In this document: piece by piece, positions 9,583 through 18,700 of the stretch
Numbering within the stretch: the first letter of the stretch is position 1
Layout of the letters: every line of letters begins with the position of its first letter
From: Hyphomicrobiales bacterium
GTDB lineage: Bacteria > Pseudomonadota > Alphaproteobacteria > Rhizobiales > Rhizobiaceae
Assembly (NCBI GenBank): GCA_900472485.1
Contig: UCII01000009.1
Location: 112,711-174,264 of the forward strand
DNA: 61,554 nucleotides
Reading direction: 5' to 3'
Program-made: the position numbers and the translations under genes
Notes under the pieces: model-generated
What the model was told of the DNA's origin: nothing
What the model saw: the letters and a program-made list of their open reading frames with translations, nothing else
The model's database searches: none

Positions 9583-9990
9583 TCACGCATGCATGCTGGC
9601 GCCCTTGCTGATCTTGTCGACGATTTTCTTGTCCGCGCGCAAGGCGATGCCGACGACCTTGGCATCCTCCGGTGCGAATTCGGAAAAGACGGCGCGGTTG
9701 GCCGCATCATGCCCGGTTGAAAACATTTCCTCGATGAAGATGGAAGACGTGACGCCACGCTCCAGCGAGCGGCGGTGGATCGCGGCGATGCTCTCCTTGT
9801 CGGCCGAGAGCACGATGATAGGCTGGATCGACAATGCGCTGTAGACGTTGCCGGTACGATCGCGATAGGCTTCTCCGATAATATCCGGATGCTGTCCGGC
9901 TATGCCTGTCGACAGGAAGGCCGTTACATTCAGCTTTTGCCAGGATTGAAGGTCGCTTCGCAGAACGATCGCGATTTTGGTATCGAACAT
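9583..9990 (-). CDS. DUF2000 family protein
   Basis: 135-residue cytoplasmic protein. It opens with FDTKIAIVLRSDLQSWQKLNV and continues through LSADKESIAAIHRRSLERG and APEDAKVVGIALRADKKIVD, which fit the DUF2000 family (a fold related to peptidyl-tRNA hydrolase Pth2, function not established). Its start codon is only two bases from the earliest possible start of the divergent AraC gene, which suggests that regulator controls it. No catalytic role can be stated. Confidence 0.85.
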   Translation of the reverse strand: MFDTKIAIVLRSDLQSWQKLNVTAFLSTGIAGQHPDIIGEAYRDRTGNVYSALSIQPIIVLSADKESIAAIHRRSLERGVTSSIFIEEMFSTGHDAANRAVFSEFAPEDAKVVGIALRADKKIVDKISKGASMHA

Positions 9991-9992
9991 CG

Positions 9993-10892
9993 ATGGTCAC
10001 TTTCATGCAGTCTGGAAATGGGACATTGCACGACGATGTAGCCGGACAGATCTTCGAGGGTCTTGAACGTTTGTGCGTGACGCCGCAGACCAACCGCATC
10101 CTGTCCGCGCCTGCCTATCCCGGCATTGAGCGCATTCAGGCGCAGTTTCGAGGCGATGCGTTCGACCTGCACCGGCACGATACCTATGCGCTCGGTGTCA
10201 CCATGCGGGGCGTGCAGACGTTCCGCTATCGCGGCGAGCAGCGCTACAGCCTGCCGGGGAGGGTGATCATTCTTCATCCGGACGAGCTGCACGATGGCGG
10301 GGCGGCGACCGAGGACGGCCTCGTCTATCGCATGCTGTATCTGGAGCCATCGGTAATGTTTCGATGCCTTGAAGCGGCGCGTGTCGGCCTGCCTTTCGTC
10401 GATGACCCCGTGGTGGAAGACAATCGTCTCGCCGGCTTGTTGCTGGCGGCGCTCGGCGAGCTCGATCGCGAGCTGGATGAACTCTTCGTCGACGATTTCG
10501 TTTCGCGGCTTACCGACGGTCTGGTCCAGCATGCCCGTTTGCCGCAACGGCCCTCGGGCAACATTGCGTGGGGGCAGGTGAGGACTGCGCGGGATTATCT
10601 CGAGGCGCATGTCACGCGGGGCGTGCGCTCGCAGGAACTGGAACGCATCACCGGTCTCGATCGCTTTGCGCTGGCGCGGCATTTCCGTGCCGCCTTTGCA
10701 ACAAGCCCGCATCGGTTCCTGCTGATGCGGCGGCTGCAGCAGGCAAAGGCGATGATCGGCGCGGGAGAGCCGATCGCGGAAGTGGCCGCCGCAACCGGGT
10801 TTGCCGATCAGAGCCATCTCACTCGGCATTTCAAGAAGGCGTTCGGCATTGCTCCGGGTGCCTGGAACAGTATGGTTCGGAGAGCCGGTTAG
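9993..10892 (+). CDS. AraC-family transcriptional regulator
   Basis: DNA-binding regulator of 299 residues (295 if the ATG at 10005 is used, which leaves more room between the divergent starts). The N-terminal cupin-like sensing domain shows the HRHDTYALGVTMRGVQTF pattern. The C-terminal double helix-turn-helix runs from about 195 to 290, with LARHFRAAFATSPHRFLL and the second helix IAEVAAATGFADQSHLTRHF. It is divergent from the DUF2000 gene, its probable target. It converges on the ABC transporter ATPase gene with a 16-bp gap. Confidence 0.92.
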   Translation: MVTFMQSGNGTLHDDVAGQIFEGLERLCVTPQTNRILSAPAYPGIERIQAQFRGDAFDLHRHDTYALGVTMRGVQTFRYRGEQRYSLPGRVIILHPDELHDGGAATEDGLVYRMLYLEPSVMFRCLEAARVGLPFVDDPVVEDNRLAGLLLAALGELDRELDELFVDDFVSRLTDGLVQHARLPQRPSGNIAWGQVRTARDYLEAHVTRGVRSQELERITGLDRFALARHFRAAFATSPHRFLLMRRLQQAKAMIGAGEPIAEVAAATGFADQSHLTRHFKKAFGIAPGAWNSMVRRAG

Positions 10893-10908
10893 CGGGGCCT
10901 GCCGGCTC

Positions 10909-11634
10909 TCAATGGATGCCGAGGAACTGCTTGAGCTCTGGCGTTTGCGGATTGGCAAAGACTTCGCCCGGCGGGCCGATTTCGTGCACGCGCCCCTGAT
11001 GCATGAAGACCACGCGTGAGCAGACGTCCCGAGCGAATTTCATCTCATGGGTCACCATCAGCAGCGTCATGCCTTCGCTTGCCAGTTCACGGACGACCGC
11101 GAGAACTTCCGCAACCAACTCTGGATCCAGCGCGGAGGTGATTTCATCGCAGAGCAGCGCGATCGGCTGCATGGCGAGTGCTCTTGCGATGGCGACGCGC
11201 TGCTGCTGGCCGCCGGAAAGTTCATCCGGATAAGCGTCGAACTTGTGCCCGAGGCCGACACGGTCGAGCATGCGCCGCGCCATCGCCTCGGCTTCGGCCT
11301 TGGCGGTCTTCTTGACGACCATCTGGGACAGCATGACGTTGCGTCCCGCGCTCAGATGCGGGAAGAGATTGAACTGCTGGAAGATCATGCCGACCTTCAG
11401 CCGGAGCGCCTTCAGATGCAGGTCGTCGGGCAGGAGCTGCGCGCCTGCGACGGAGATCGAGCCGTCATTGATCGTCTCCAGCCCGTTGATGCAGCGCAGC
11501 AGCGTCGATTTTCCGGAGCCGCTCTTGCCGATGATGGCAATGACTTCGCCAGGCTCGACATCGAGGTTGATGCCCTTCAGGACTTCATTGGTGCCGAAGC
11601 TCTTGCGGACTTCAGTGATTTCGATGAGCGACAT
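10909..11634 (-). CDS. Polar amino acid ABC transporter, ATP-binding protein
   Basis: ATPase of an amino acid importer, 241 residues. Walker A GKSGSGKST (about 36-44), Q-loop region FQQFNLFPHL, signature LSGGQQQRVAIARAL, Walker B ALLCDEITSALDPE and the H-loop VTHEM are all intact. Last gene of a four-gene operon; its start overlaps the end of the upstream permease gene by 23 bases. The GlnQ/HisP-like spacing and the neighbouring binding protein mark it as a PAAT-family importer rather than an exporter. Confidence 0.96.
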   Translation of the reverse strand: MSLIEITEVRKSFGTNEVLKGINLDVEPGEVIAIIGKSGSGKSTLLRCINGLETINDGSISVAGAQLLPDDLHLKALRLKVGMIFQQFNLFPHLSAGRNVMLSQMVVKKTAKAEAEAMARRMLDRVGLGHKFDAYPDELSGGQQQRVAIARALAMQPIALLCDEITSALDPELVAEVLAVVRELASEGMTLLMVTHEMKFARDVCSRVVFMHQGRVHEIGPPGEVFANPQTPELKQFLGIH

Positions 11635-12271
11635 TGAGCTTCCTCTCCAGGATCTGGCTGCTCTTCGACAGCGGCCAGCACAGGGCGAAATAGATGAGCG
11701 CGACGAAGCCGTAGACGGTGAATGGCTGGAAGGTCGCGTTGGTGATGACGGTGCCGGCTTTCGATAGCTCGACGAAGCCGATGATGGAGGTCAGGGCCGT
11801 ACCCTTGACGACCTGCACCGAAAAACCGACGGTCGGCGGCACGGCGATGCGCAGCGCCTGCGGCAGGATGACGTAGCGCATCTGCTGCAGATAACCCATG
11901 CCGAGACTTGCCGATGCCTCCCATTGTCCCTTGGCGACGGCCTCGACGCAGCCGCGCCAGATTTCGGTCAGGAAGGCAGCCGACCAGAGGGTGAGTGCGA
12001 CGCCGGCAGCCAGCCAGGCCGGTACGTCGATGCCGAAGAGCCCGAGGCCGAAGAAGGCCAGGAAGAGCTGCATCAGCAGTGGCGTGCCCTGGAACAGTTC
12101 GACGAAATATCTGACCGCAATGCGACCGGCCCTAACTTTGCCGATACGCAGGAACAGGAGGATTGCGCCGACGATGGCACCGCCGGCGAAAGAGATGAGC
12201 GACAGCAATATCGTCCAGCGTGCTGCCAGAAGCAGGCCGCGCAGAATATCCCATGTGGTGAACTGGATCAT
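11612..12271 (-). CDS. Amino acid ABC transporter permease (second)
   Basis: Inner-membrane permease of 219 residues with about five helices. It carries the HisM/GlnP-type coupling signature EIWRGCVEAVAKGQWEAS followed by the conserved stretch LPQALRIAVPPTVGFSVQVV. Start overlaps the stop of the preceding permease (ATGA). Pairs with the other permease to form a heterodimeric channel. Confidence 0.94.
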   Translation of the reverse strand: MIQFTTWDILRGLLLAARWTILLSLISFAGGAIVGAILLFLRIGKVRAGRIAVRYFVELFQGTPLLMQLFLAFFGLGLFGIDVPAWLAAGVALTLWSAAFLTEIWRGCVEAVAKGQWEASASLGMGYLQQMRYVILPQALRIAVPPTVGFSVQVVKGTALTSIIGFVELSKAGTVITNATFQPFTVYGFVALIYFALCWPLSKSSQILERKLNVAHRNH

Positions 12272-12939
12272 TGGCGGACCCTGCGTGGAAAGATCATCTT
12301 GCCCACAGCCGCGAGTATCTGCCGGAGCAGGATTGCCAGCGCGAGGTAGATGGCCGTGGATACGAAATAAGCCTCGAAGGCGCGGAACGAGCGCGACTGG
12401 ATGAAGTTTGCTGCGAAGGTCAGGTCCTCGGCGGCGATCTGCGAGACGACGGAGGAGCCGAGCATGACGATAACAACTTGCGATGATAGGGCGGGCCAGA
12501 TGCGCTGCAGGGACGGAACGAGGACGACATGCCGGAAGGTCTCGAACCGGGTCATGGCAAGGCTGGCGCCGGCTTCGAACTGGCCGCGTGGCGTTGCCTG
12601 TATGCCAGCGCGGATGATCTCGCAGCTATAGGCTCCGAGATTGATGATCATGGCGAGATTGGCGGCGGTCATCTCGTTCATCTGAACGCCGATGCCGGGC
12701 AGGCCAAAGAAAATGAAGAAGAGCTGGATCAGAAACGGCGTATTGCGGATGAGCTCGACATAGGCAGCAACGAAGGGTTTGAGCCAGCTCGGGCCAAGCG
12801 CGCGAGCCCAGGCGCAGGCAATTCCGAGGAGAATGCCAAGCACAGCGCCGACAAGGGTCAGCTCCACCGTGACGAGAACGCCCTTGATCAGCGTGGGATA
12901 GTATTCGGCAAGCCAGCCGAAATCGAAGTGATAGCGCAT
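12268..12939 (-). CDS. Amino acid ABC transporter permease (first)
   Basis: Inner-membrane permease, 223 residues, similar in topology to its partner. The N-terminal half contains VELTLVGAVLGILLGIACAW; the coupling loop reads EIIRAGIQATPRGQFEAG, followed by a second conserved stretch around LVPSLQRIWPALSSQVV. Second gene of the operon, separated from the binding-protein gene by a strong hairpin that probably lowers its expression relative to the binding protein. Confidence 0.94.
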   Translation of the reverse strand: MRYHFDFGWLAEYYPTLIKGVLVTVELTLVGAVLGILLGIACAWARALGPSWLKPFVAAYVELIRNTPFLIQLFFIFFGLPGIGVQMNEMTAANLAMIINLGAYSCEIIRAGIQATPRGQFEAGASLAMTRFETFRHVVLVPSLQRIWPALSSQVVIVMLGSSVVSQIAAEDLTFAANFIQSRSFRAFEAYFVSTAIYLALAILLRQILAAVGKMIFPRRVRQ

Positions 12940-12960
12940 GGGGAGAAAGCCTCGCTGGGG

Positions 12961-12992
12961 CCGATCACGCCGCCGAATGACGGCGCGATCGG
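12961..12992 (-). promoter_or_regulatory. Intercistronic hairpin between binding protein and permease genes
   Basis: Near-perfect stem of CCGATC-A-CGCCG with CGGCG-C-GATCGG around an eight-base loop. There is no T-run, so it is more likely an mRNA stabiliser or partial attenuator than a full terminator. Such hairpins commonly raise the level of binding-protein message over downstream permease message. Confidence 0.6.
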
Positions 12993-13003
12993 TCCTGCGT
13001 TGA

Positions 13004-13798
13004 TCAGAAGCCGGCCGGCAGGTCGGCGCCCAGCCACTTCTGTGACATCTTGTTCAGCGTCCCGTCCGCTTTGGCGGCGGCAATGATGTCGTCGACTTTC
13101 TTCTGCAGCGCCGGCTCGCTCTTGTTCAGGCCGATGAAGCAGGGTGAGTTGGTGATGAGGAATTTCATCTCGGGCTTCTTCGGCGGGTTCTTGGCGAGAA
13201 TGGCCGCCGCGACGACATTGCCGGTGGCGACCAGCTGAACCTGTCCGGACAGGAAGGCGGAGATGGTGCCGTTATTGTCCTCGTAGCGCTTGATCGTCGC
13301 ATCCTGCGGCGCGACCTTCGTCAATGCCAGATCCTCGATCGCGCCGCGGGTGACGCCGATCGTCTTGCCGGAAAGGTCCTCCGGCTTTGCTGCCGCGACA
13401 TCGCCGGGGCCGAAGACGCCGTTGAAGAAGGGCGCATAGGCGTCGGAGAAATCGATGACCTTTTCGCGATCGGGATTCTTGCCGAGGCTTGAGATCACCA
13501 GATCGACCTTGTTGGTCTGCAGATAGGGAATGCGGTTGGCGCTGGTGACGGGAACAAGCTCGGTTTTCACGCCGAGTTTTTCGCCGATCAGATTGGCCAT
13601 ATCGATGTCATAGCCCATGGGTGCCATGTCCGTGCCGACACTGCCGAAGGGCGGAAAATCCTGCGGAACGGCGACGCGCAGCGTGCCGCGCGAGGTTATG
13701 TCGCTCAGAGCATCCGCCCGAGCTGCGCTAGGGGCGGAAATTGACCCCATCGCCAGCATCGCGATACCGAGTGCCATGAGCATTTGTCTGCGCTTCAT
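13004..13798 (-). CDS. Amino acid ABC transporter periplasmic binding protein
   Basis: Periplasmic solute-binding protein of the polar amino acid (SBP_bac_3) class. 264 residues when started at the ATG at 13798, which gives a clean signal peptide (MKRRQMLMALGIAMLAMGS... ending SAARADA). The family core follows: GTLRVAVPQDFPPFG, GYDIDMANLIGEKLGV, NRIPYLQTNKVDLVISSL and DFSDAYAPFF. First gene of the importer operon. The substrate is a polar amino acid or similar compound; specificity cannot be read. Confidence 0.94.
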   Translation of the reverse strand: MKRRQMLMALGIAMLAMGSISAPSAARADALSDITSRGTLRVAVPQDFPPFGSVGTDMAPMGYDIDMANLIGEKLGVKTELVPVTSANRIPYLQTNKVDLVISSLGKNPDREKVIDFSDAYAPFFNGVFGPGDVAAAKPEDLSGKTIGVTRGAIEDLALTKVAPQDATIKRYEDNNGTISAFLSGQVQLVATGNVVAAAILAKNPPKKPEMKFLITNSPCFIGLNKSEPALQKKVDDIIAAAKADGTLNKMSQKWLGADLPAGF

Positions 13799-14128
13799 CG
13801 AATGTCCTTCCAATCGTGGCTGTATGAAAGCTGAAAGGCAAAAGGCAAGACATATGCCAGTCGACCGAAGACTGCCTCACGGTGTCATGGTATGGATGAA
13901 AGTGAATGTTCGGTGATCGTTGAGGCGATGGATTGATTAAAATATAGGCAAAATTCTGCCGCGATGCTTTTTCCGGCCGGCCGATCGGCGCACCTTTGAT
14001 CAATCGCACAAAACTTGAACTTATGCGCGATAGTGGCTCACTTTCATCACTGGACAGCCCCGCCCCAAATGCCCCATAGAACCGAGAGGGGTTAACGCCC
14101 TGGACGACCGTGATGGGAGATTCGGACT
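13799..14128. promoter_or_regulatory. Divergent intergenic region, ABC importer / FAD dehydrogenase
   Basis: About 330 bp without a credible gene. It separates the leftward importer operon from the rightward flavoprotein gene and should hold both promoters. An AT-rich patch near 13930-13950 and a GATTGAT/GATCAATC pair (about 13930 and 13997) are the only patterns seen. A GGGAG ribosome site precedes the ATG at 14129. Confidence 0.35.
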
Positions 14129-15541
14129 ATGGTTTTGGCTGATGCAAAGGCGGGAACACGCAACGAGGCCGGCATATCCGCCGTTCTCGGTATTCTGAAG
14201 CAGGCCTTCGGTGAACGTTTCCAGACCGGCGAAAGTTTTCGTGCCCAGCACGCCCACACCACCACATATATTCCATCGCAGCTGCCGGACGGCGTGGTCT
14301 TTGCCGAAACGAGCGAGGACGTGCGGACTGTCGTCAAGGCATGTGCCGAACACAAGGTTCCGGTCATTCCTTTCGGCACGGGGTCTTCGCTTGAGGGACA
14401 GGTGAATGCGCCGCAGGGCGGCATTTCCATCGATTTCAGCCGCATGAACCGCATTCTCGAAGTCAATGCCGAGGATCTGGATTGCACCGTCGAGCCCGGC
14501 GTCACCCGCGAGCAGCTTAATACCTACCTCCGCGATACCGGCCTGTTCTTCCCCATCGATCCCGGTGCCAATGCTTCCATCGGTGGGATGGCATCGACGC
14601 GCGCATCGGGTACCAATGCCGTGCGCTATGGCACGATGAAGGACAATGTTCTGTCCGTGACCGTGGTGACTGCCAATGGCGAGGAAATCCGCACCGCCCG
14701 CCGCGCCAAGAAATCATCCGCCGGTTACGATCTGACACGGCTCTTTGTCGGAGCGGAAGGCACGCTCGGCGTACTGACGTCGATCACCCTGCGCCTTCAG
14801 GGTATTCCGCAGAAGATCGCCGGCGGCGCCTGCGCTTTTCCGGACGTCAAGGCGGCTTGCGATGCCGTCATCATGACCATCCAGATGGGTGTTCCCGTCG
14901 CGCGCATCGAGTTGCTCGATGCCATGCAGATGCGGGCTTGCAATCGCTATTCCGGCCTGACCTACGACGAGAAGCCGACACTTTTCCTTGAATTCCACGG
15001 CACCGACGAGACGGTAGCGCTGCAGTCGGCGCAATTTGCCGAGATCGCGGCGGAATGCGGCGGCGGCGAATTCCTTTGGACCAGCAATGCGGAAGAGCGC
15101 AACAAGCTCTGGAAAGCCCGTCATGACGCCTATTGGGCCTGCCGGGCGCTGGCGCCGGAGCTGGCTGCGCTATCGACCGATGTCTGCGTGCCGATCTCGC
15201 GGCTTGCCGAATGCGTCGCGGAAACCCAGGCCGATATCGAGGCGCATGGCCTGCTGGCACCCATTGTCGGCCATGCCGGTGATGGCAATTTCCATGTGCT
15301 CGTCCTGTTCGACGACAAGACCCCTGAAGGGATCGCTGTCGTCGAGGAATTCGTCGCGCGCCTCAATGCGCGTGCGCTCGCCATGGATGGCACATGCACG
15401 GGCGAACACGGCATAGGGCAGGGGAAGATGGCGTTTCTGGAGCAGGAACTCGGCGACGCGGTCGATCTGATGCGTCAAATCAAGGAGTCGCTCGATCCGG
15501 ATGCCATTTTCAATCCAGGGAAGATATTCCGCAGGCACTGA
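14129..15541 (+). CDS. FAD-binding oxidoreductase, D-lactate dehydrogenase (GlcD/Dld) type
   Basis: VAO-family flavoprotein that oxidises a D-2-hydroxy acid, most likely D-lactate, and passes electrons to the respiratory chain. 470 residues. The PCMH-type FAD domain (about 45-230) has the pyrophosphate-binding core IPFGTGSSLEGQVNAPQGG, GANASIGGMASTRASGTNAV and LTRLFVGAEGTLGV. The C-terminal catalytic domain has GHAGDGNFHVLV and CTGEHGIGQGKM, and ends DPDAIFNPGKIF. GlcD itself usually sits with glcE and glcF, which are absent here, so a single-subunit D-lactate dehydrogenase is favoured. Confidence 0.9.
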   Translation: MVLADAKAGTRNEAGISAVLGILKQAFGERFQTGESFRAQHAHTTTYIPSQLPDGVVFAETSEDVRTVVKACAEHKVPVIPFGTGSSLEGQVNAPQGGISIDFSRMNRILEVNAEDLDCTVEPGVTREQLNTYLRDTGLFFPIDPGANASIGGMASTRASGTNAVRYGTMKDNVLSVTVVTANGEEIRTARRAKKSSAGYDLTRLFVGAEGTLGVLTSITLRLQGIPQKIAGGACAFPDVKAACDAVIMTIQMGVPVARIELLDAMQMRACNRYSGLTYDEKPTLFLEFHGTDETVALQSAQFAEIAAECGGGEFLWTSNAEERNKLWKARHDAYWACRALAPELAALSTDVCVPISRLAECVAETQADIEAHGLLAPIVGHAGDGNFHVLVLFDDKTPEGIAVVEEFVARLNARALAMDGTCTGEHGIGQGKMAFLEQELGDAVDLMRQIKESLDPDAIFNPGKIFRRH

Positions 15542-15786
15542 AAGATGGAATATTTTCATGATCTTGGCTTGCTACAAGCGCGAATGACGCTAGGCTGCAT
15601 CCGCACTTTTCCGGTTTTTGCCATGAAAAGCCACCGATATGCGCTAGATGGGGCGTATCTCCTGAAAAGAGCTGCGGTGACAGGTGGAGATCGGGTAGAA
15701 CCGTGCATGGTCTAAGTTATGCCGCGTATGCGCTCTGACAAGCGACGCCTGCATATGTTGGGAATGAAGATTGGAGACGATACGCG

Positions 15787-18700
15787 TTGTTAGGTAGGGT
15801 CCTGGTTTTTCTGGGTGGACTGCTCGTGGTGGTGCTGTTCGTGGCGCTGCTCGCTCCACTCTTCATAGACTGGACCGATTTTCGCAAGAACTTCGAGGAT
15901 CAGGCGAGCCGCATCATCGGCAAGAAGGTGACCGTTCATGGCACCGTGGATGCGCGGCTCCTGCCGTTCCCGTCGGTGACGCTGCACGATGTCCGTGTCG
16001 GTCAGGAAGCCGATGGCACGCCGCTGGTGCAGGTGGCCGAATTCTCCATGGATGCGGAACTTGCGCCTTTTCTTTCCGGCGAAGCGCTGATCTTCGATAT
16101 GCGGGTATCCAAGCCCAAGGTACGGCTGCGGCTGCTGAAGGATGGCACGCTTGATTGGATGCGCGGCAGCCAGCCGGAAATTCCCGCAAAATCCGTCGTG
16201 CTCGAAAGCGTTCACGTTGAAGACGGCGATATTTTCTTCATCGATGAGCAAACGGGCAGAACTCGGCATGTCACGGGCCTGAACGCGCAGATGTCGGCAC
16301 GGTCGCTTGCCGGCCCGTGGCGCATCGAGGGCGATGCGGCCCTCGACAACGAGCATGGCAATTTCACGGTTTCCAGCAGCCAGCCTGACGACAACGGCGT
16401 CTTGCGCGTCCGCACGCGGCTCATGCCGGATCGCCATCCGCTTAATGTCGATCTTGACGGCGAGTTGAAACTCGTCAACAGCAAGCCCGATTACATGGGC
16501 TCCTTCATAGCCGGGGTCAACGACAAGCAGACGCGCGATTCTGCCGATCAGAAGGCGCAGCCCCGTATCAAGGGCCGTTTCGAGCTCACGAATGATCGCA
16601 TTCGCGTCCCCGAATACCGCCTCGAAGTCGGCGCCGATGACGATCCTTATGTTGTCACCGGTGAGGCGACGCTGGATACGGGCTCCAAGCCGGAATTCCT
16701 GCTGACGGCCGATGGACAGCAGATCGACGTCAACCGTCTCGGCAATAACAAGGGCACCAACGGCAAGACCAATCGCAACCCGGCAATCTCGGCACGTCAG
16801 CGCCTCAACAATCTGATTGCGATCGCGGCTGAAATCCCTGTGCCACAGGTCCCCGGCAAGGCGACCTTTCGCCTGCCTGCGATCGTGGCGGGTGACACGA
16901 CCTTACGCGACGTACAGCTCGATCTCGAACCGGCGGGAACGGGATGGAAGATCGATCATGCGATCGGCACGATGCCCGGCCGCACGCAGGTCGAAGCTCG
17001 CGGCAATCTCATGCTGATGGGCGAGCCGAATTTCATCGGCAATCTGATTGTCGCGTCCAATCAGCCCTCGGGATTGGCGTCGTGGCTTGTTGGGTCGGTC
17101 GATCCGGCGATACGCCAGCTGCGTCAGGCCGGCTTCTCTGCCGATGTCAGCCTGAAGCATGACGAACAACGCTTCGAAAATCTTGAGATCGCAATCGGTT
17201 CGGCCACACTGAAAGGCCGGATCGATCGCCAGAGCGGGACGGATAAGACCCCGTCAAAGCTTGCCGTCGACCTGACCGGCGATGCCCTCGACCTCGACGC
17301 GCTGAGGGCGCTGACTGGGCTCTTCACGGGGCAGGATACGGGGGAATCCCTCTTCGATCATCGGATCACGGCACATTTGCAGGCTGGAAAATTCATGGCC
17401 TTCGGCGTGCCGGCCGATAATGTCGATACCTCATTTTCCGTTGCCGACGGCGCTCTGACGATCGACAAGCTTTCGGTGCACAATGTCGCCGGCGCCGAAA
17501 TCACCGCAACCGGTCGCGCCGACGGCTCACCTTCCGATTACAAGGGATCGGGCGAGATCACCTTCAAGGCCGCCGATCCCGGGCCGTTCTTCGAAATGCT
17601 GCGCCAGCATCTGCCGCACCATCCTGTCATGGACCGGTTGGTGCGCAATGCTGCTTGGTATGGAAACACGGCTCTTCGCGGGGCGGTGACGCTCGGCGGG
17701 AATCAGGACAATGCGCTGACGGTGACGCTTGCCGGCGTTTCCAACGGCAGCCGCGTCAATTTCGATTATCGCATGTCAGATCTTTCGGCTTTCGCAGGCA
17801 AGGGCACCACGACGCTCGAGGGAACGCTGGAAAATTCGGTGACGTCGATCCTGTTTGGCCAGGCGGGTCTCGATCCATTGCCTGTTGAGGCCGATGCCAA
17901 TGGTCGTCTGACGCTGAAAGTGTCCGCAAGCGGCACCGATCCGGCGGATGCCGCACTCACCTTTGCGACTGACAAGACGTCGTTTACCGCAAATGGCAAG
18001 GTGGATGTCCGTCCAGCTACCTTCCTCAACGGTGACATAGCGCTGTCGCTCGAAAGCGCTGACATCGATCCGTATTTCGTGATGAACGGCATCGGCATTC
18101 CGCAGATGGGCGCCGGTTTGCCGGTGAAGTTCCAGGCCAATGCCGCCCTAAACCCGGACAAGATCGTGTTTTCGGACATGAAGGGGCTGTTTGCCGACAA
18201 CAATATGTCCGGCACGCTGACCGTCGATCGGAAGGCGCCGAATCTCAAGGCGTCGGGTGAATTGTCGCTCGACAAGGCGGATCTCGATTGGCTGGCGGAA
18301 GCCATCTACGGGCCGATGAGCGATCCGAAAACGGGTGCTCTCAACCGGGATAAGCTCGGCCTGCCTGCCTTCAGCGGGATGGATATCGGCGTTAAGCTTT
18401 CCGCAAAACAGGTATGGCCCGGCACATTCGGCCCCATTTCGAATTTCACCGCCAATGCGACCTACAAGGGCGAAGAATTGCGGCTGAACGATCTGACGGG
18501 TGGCTGGAATGGCGGCACGCTGACCGGAAGCGCGATGTTCGCCAATTCTGACGGTACCGGTCTGCTGCAGACGAAGCTTAGCCTTGCCAACGGCGATCTT
18601 GCTGCTGTCGCTTGGCAACGCGATGGTGCGCCGCTTGCCACCGGCCGCTTCGGCCTCGCGATAAATGCCGAAGCGAGCGGCAAAAGCATTGCCGACCTCG

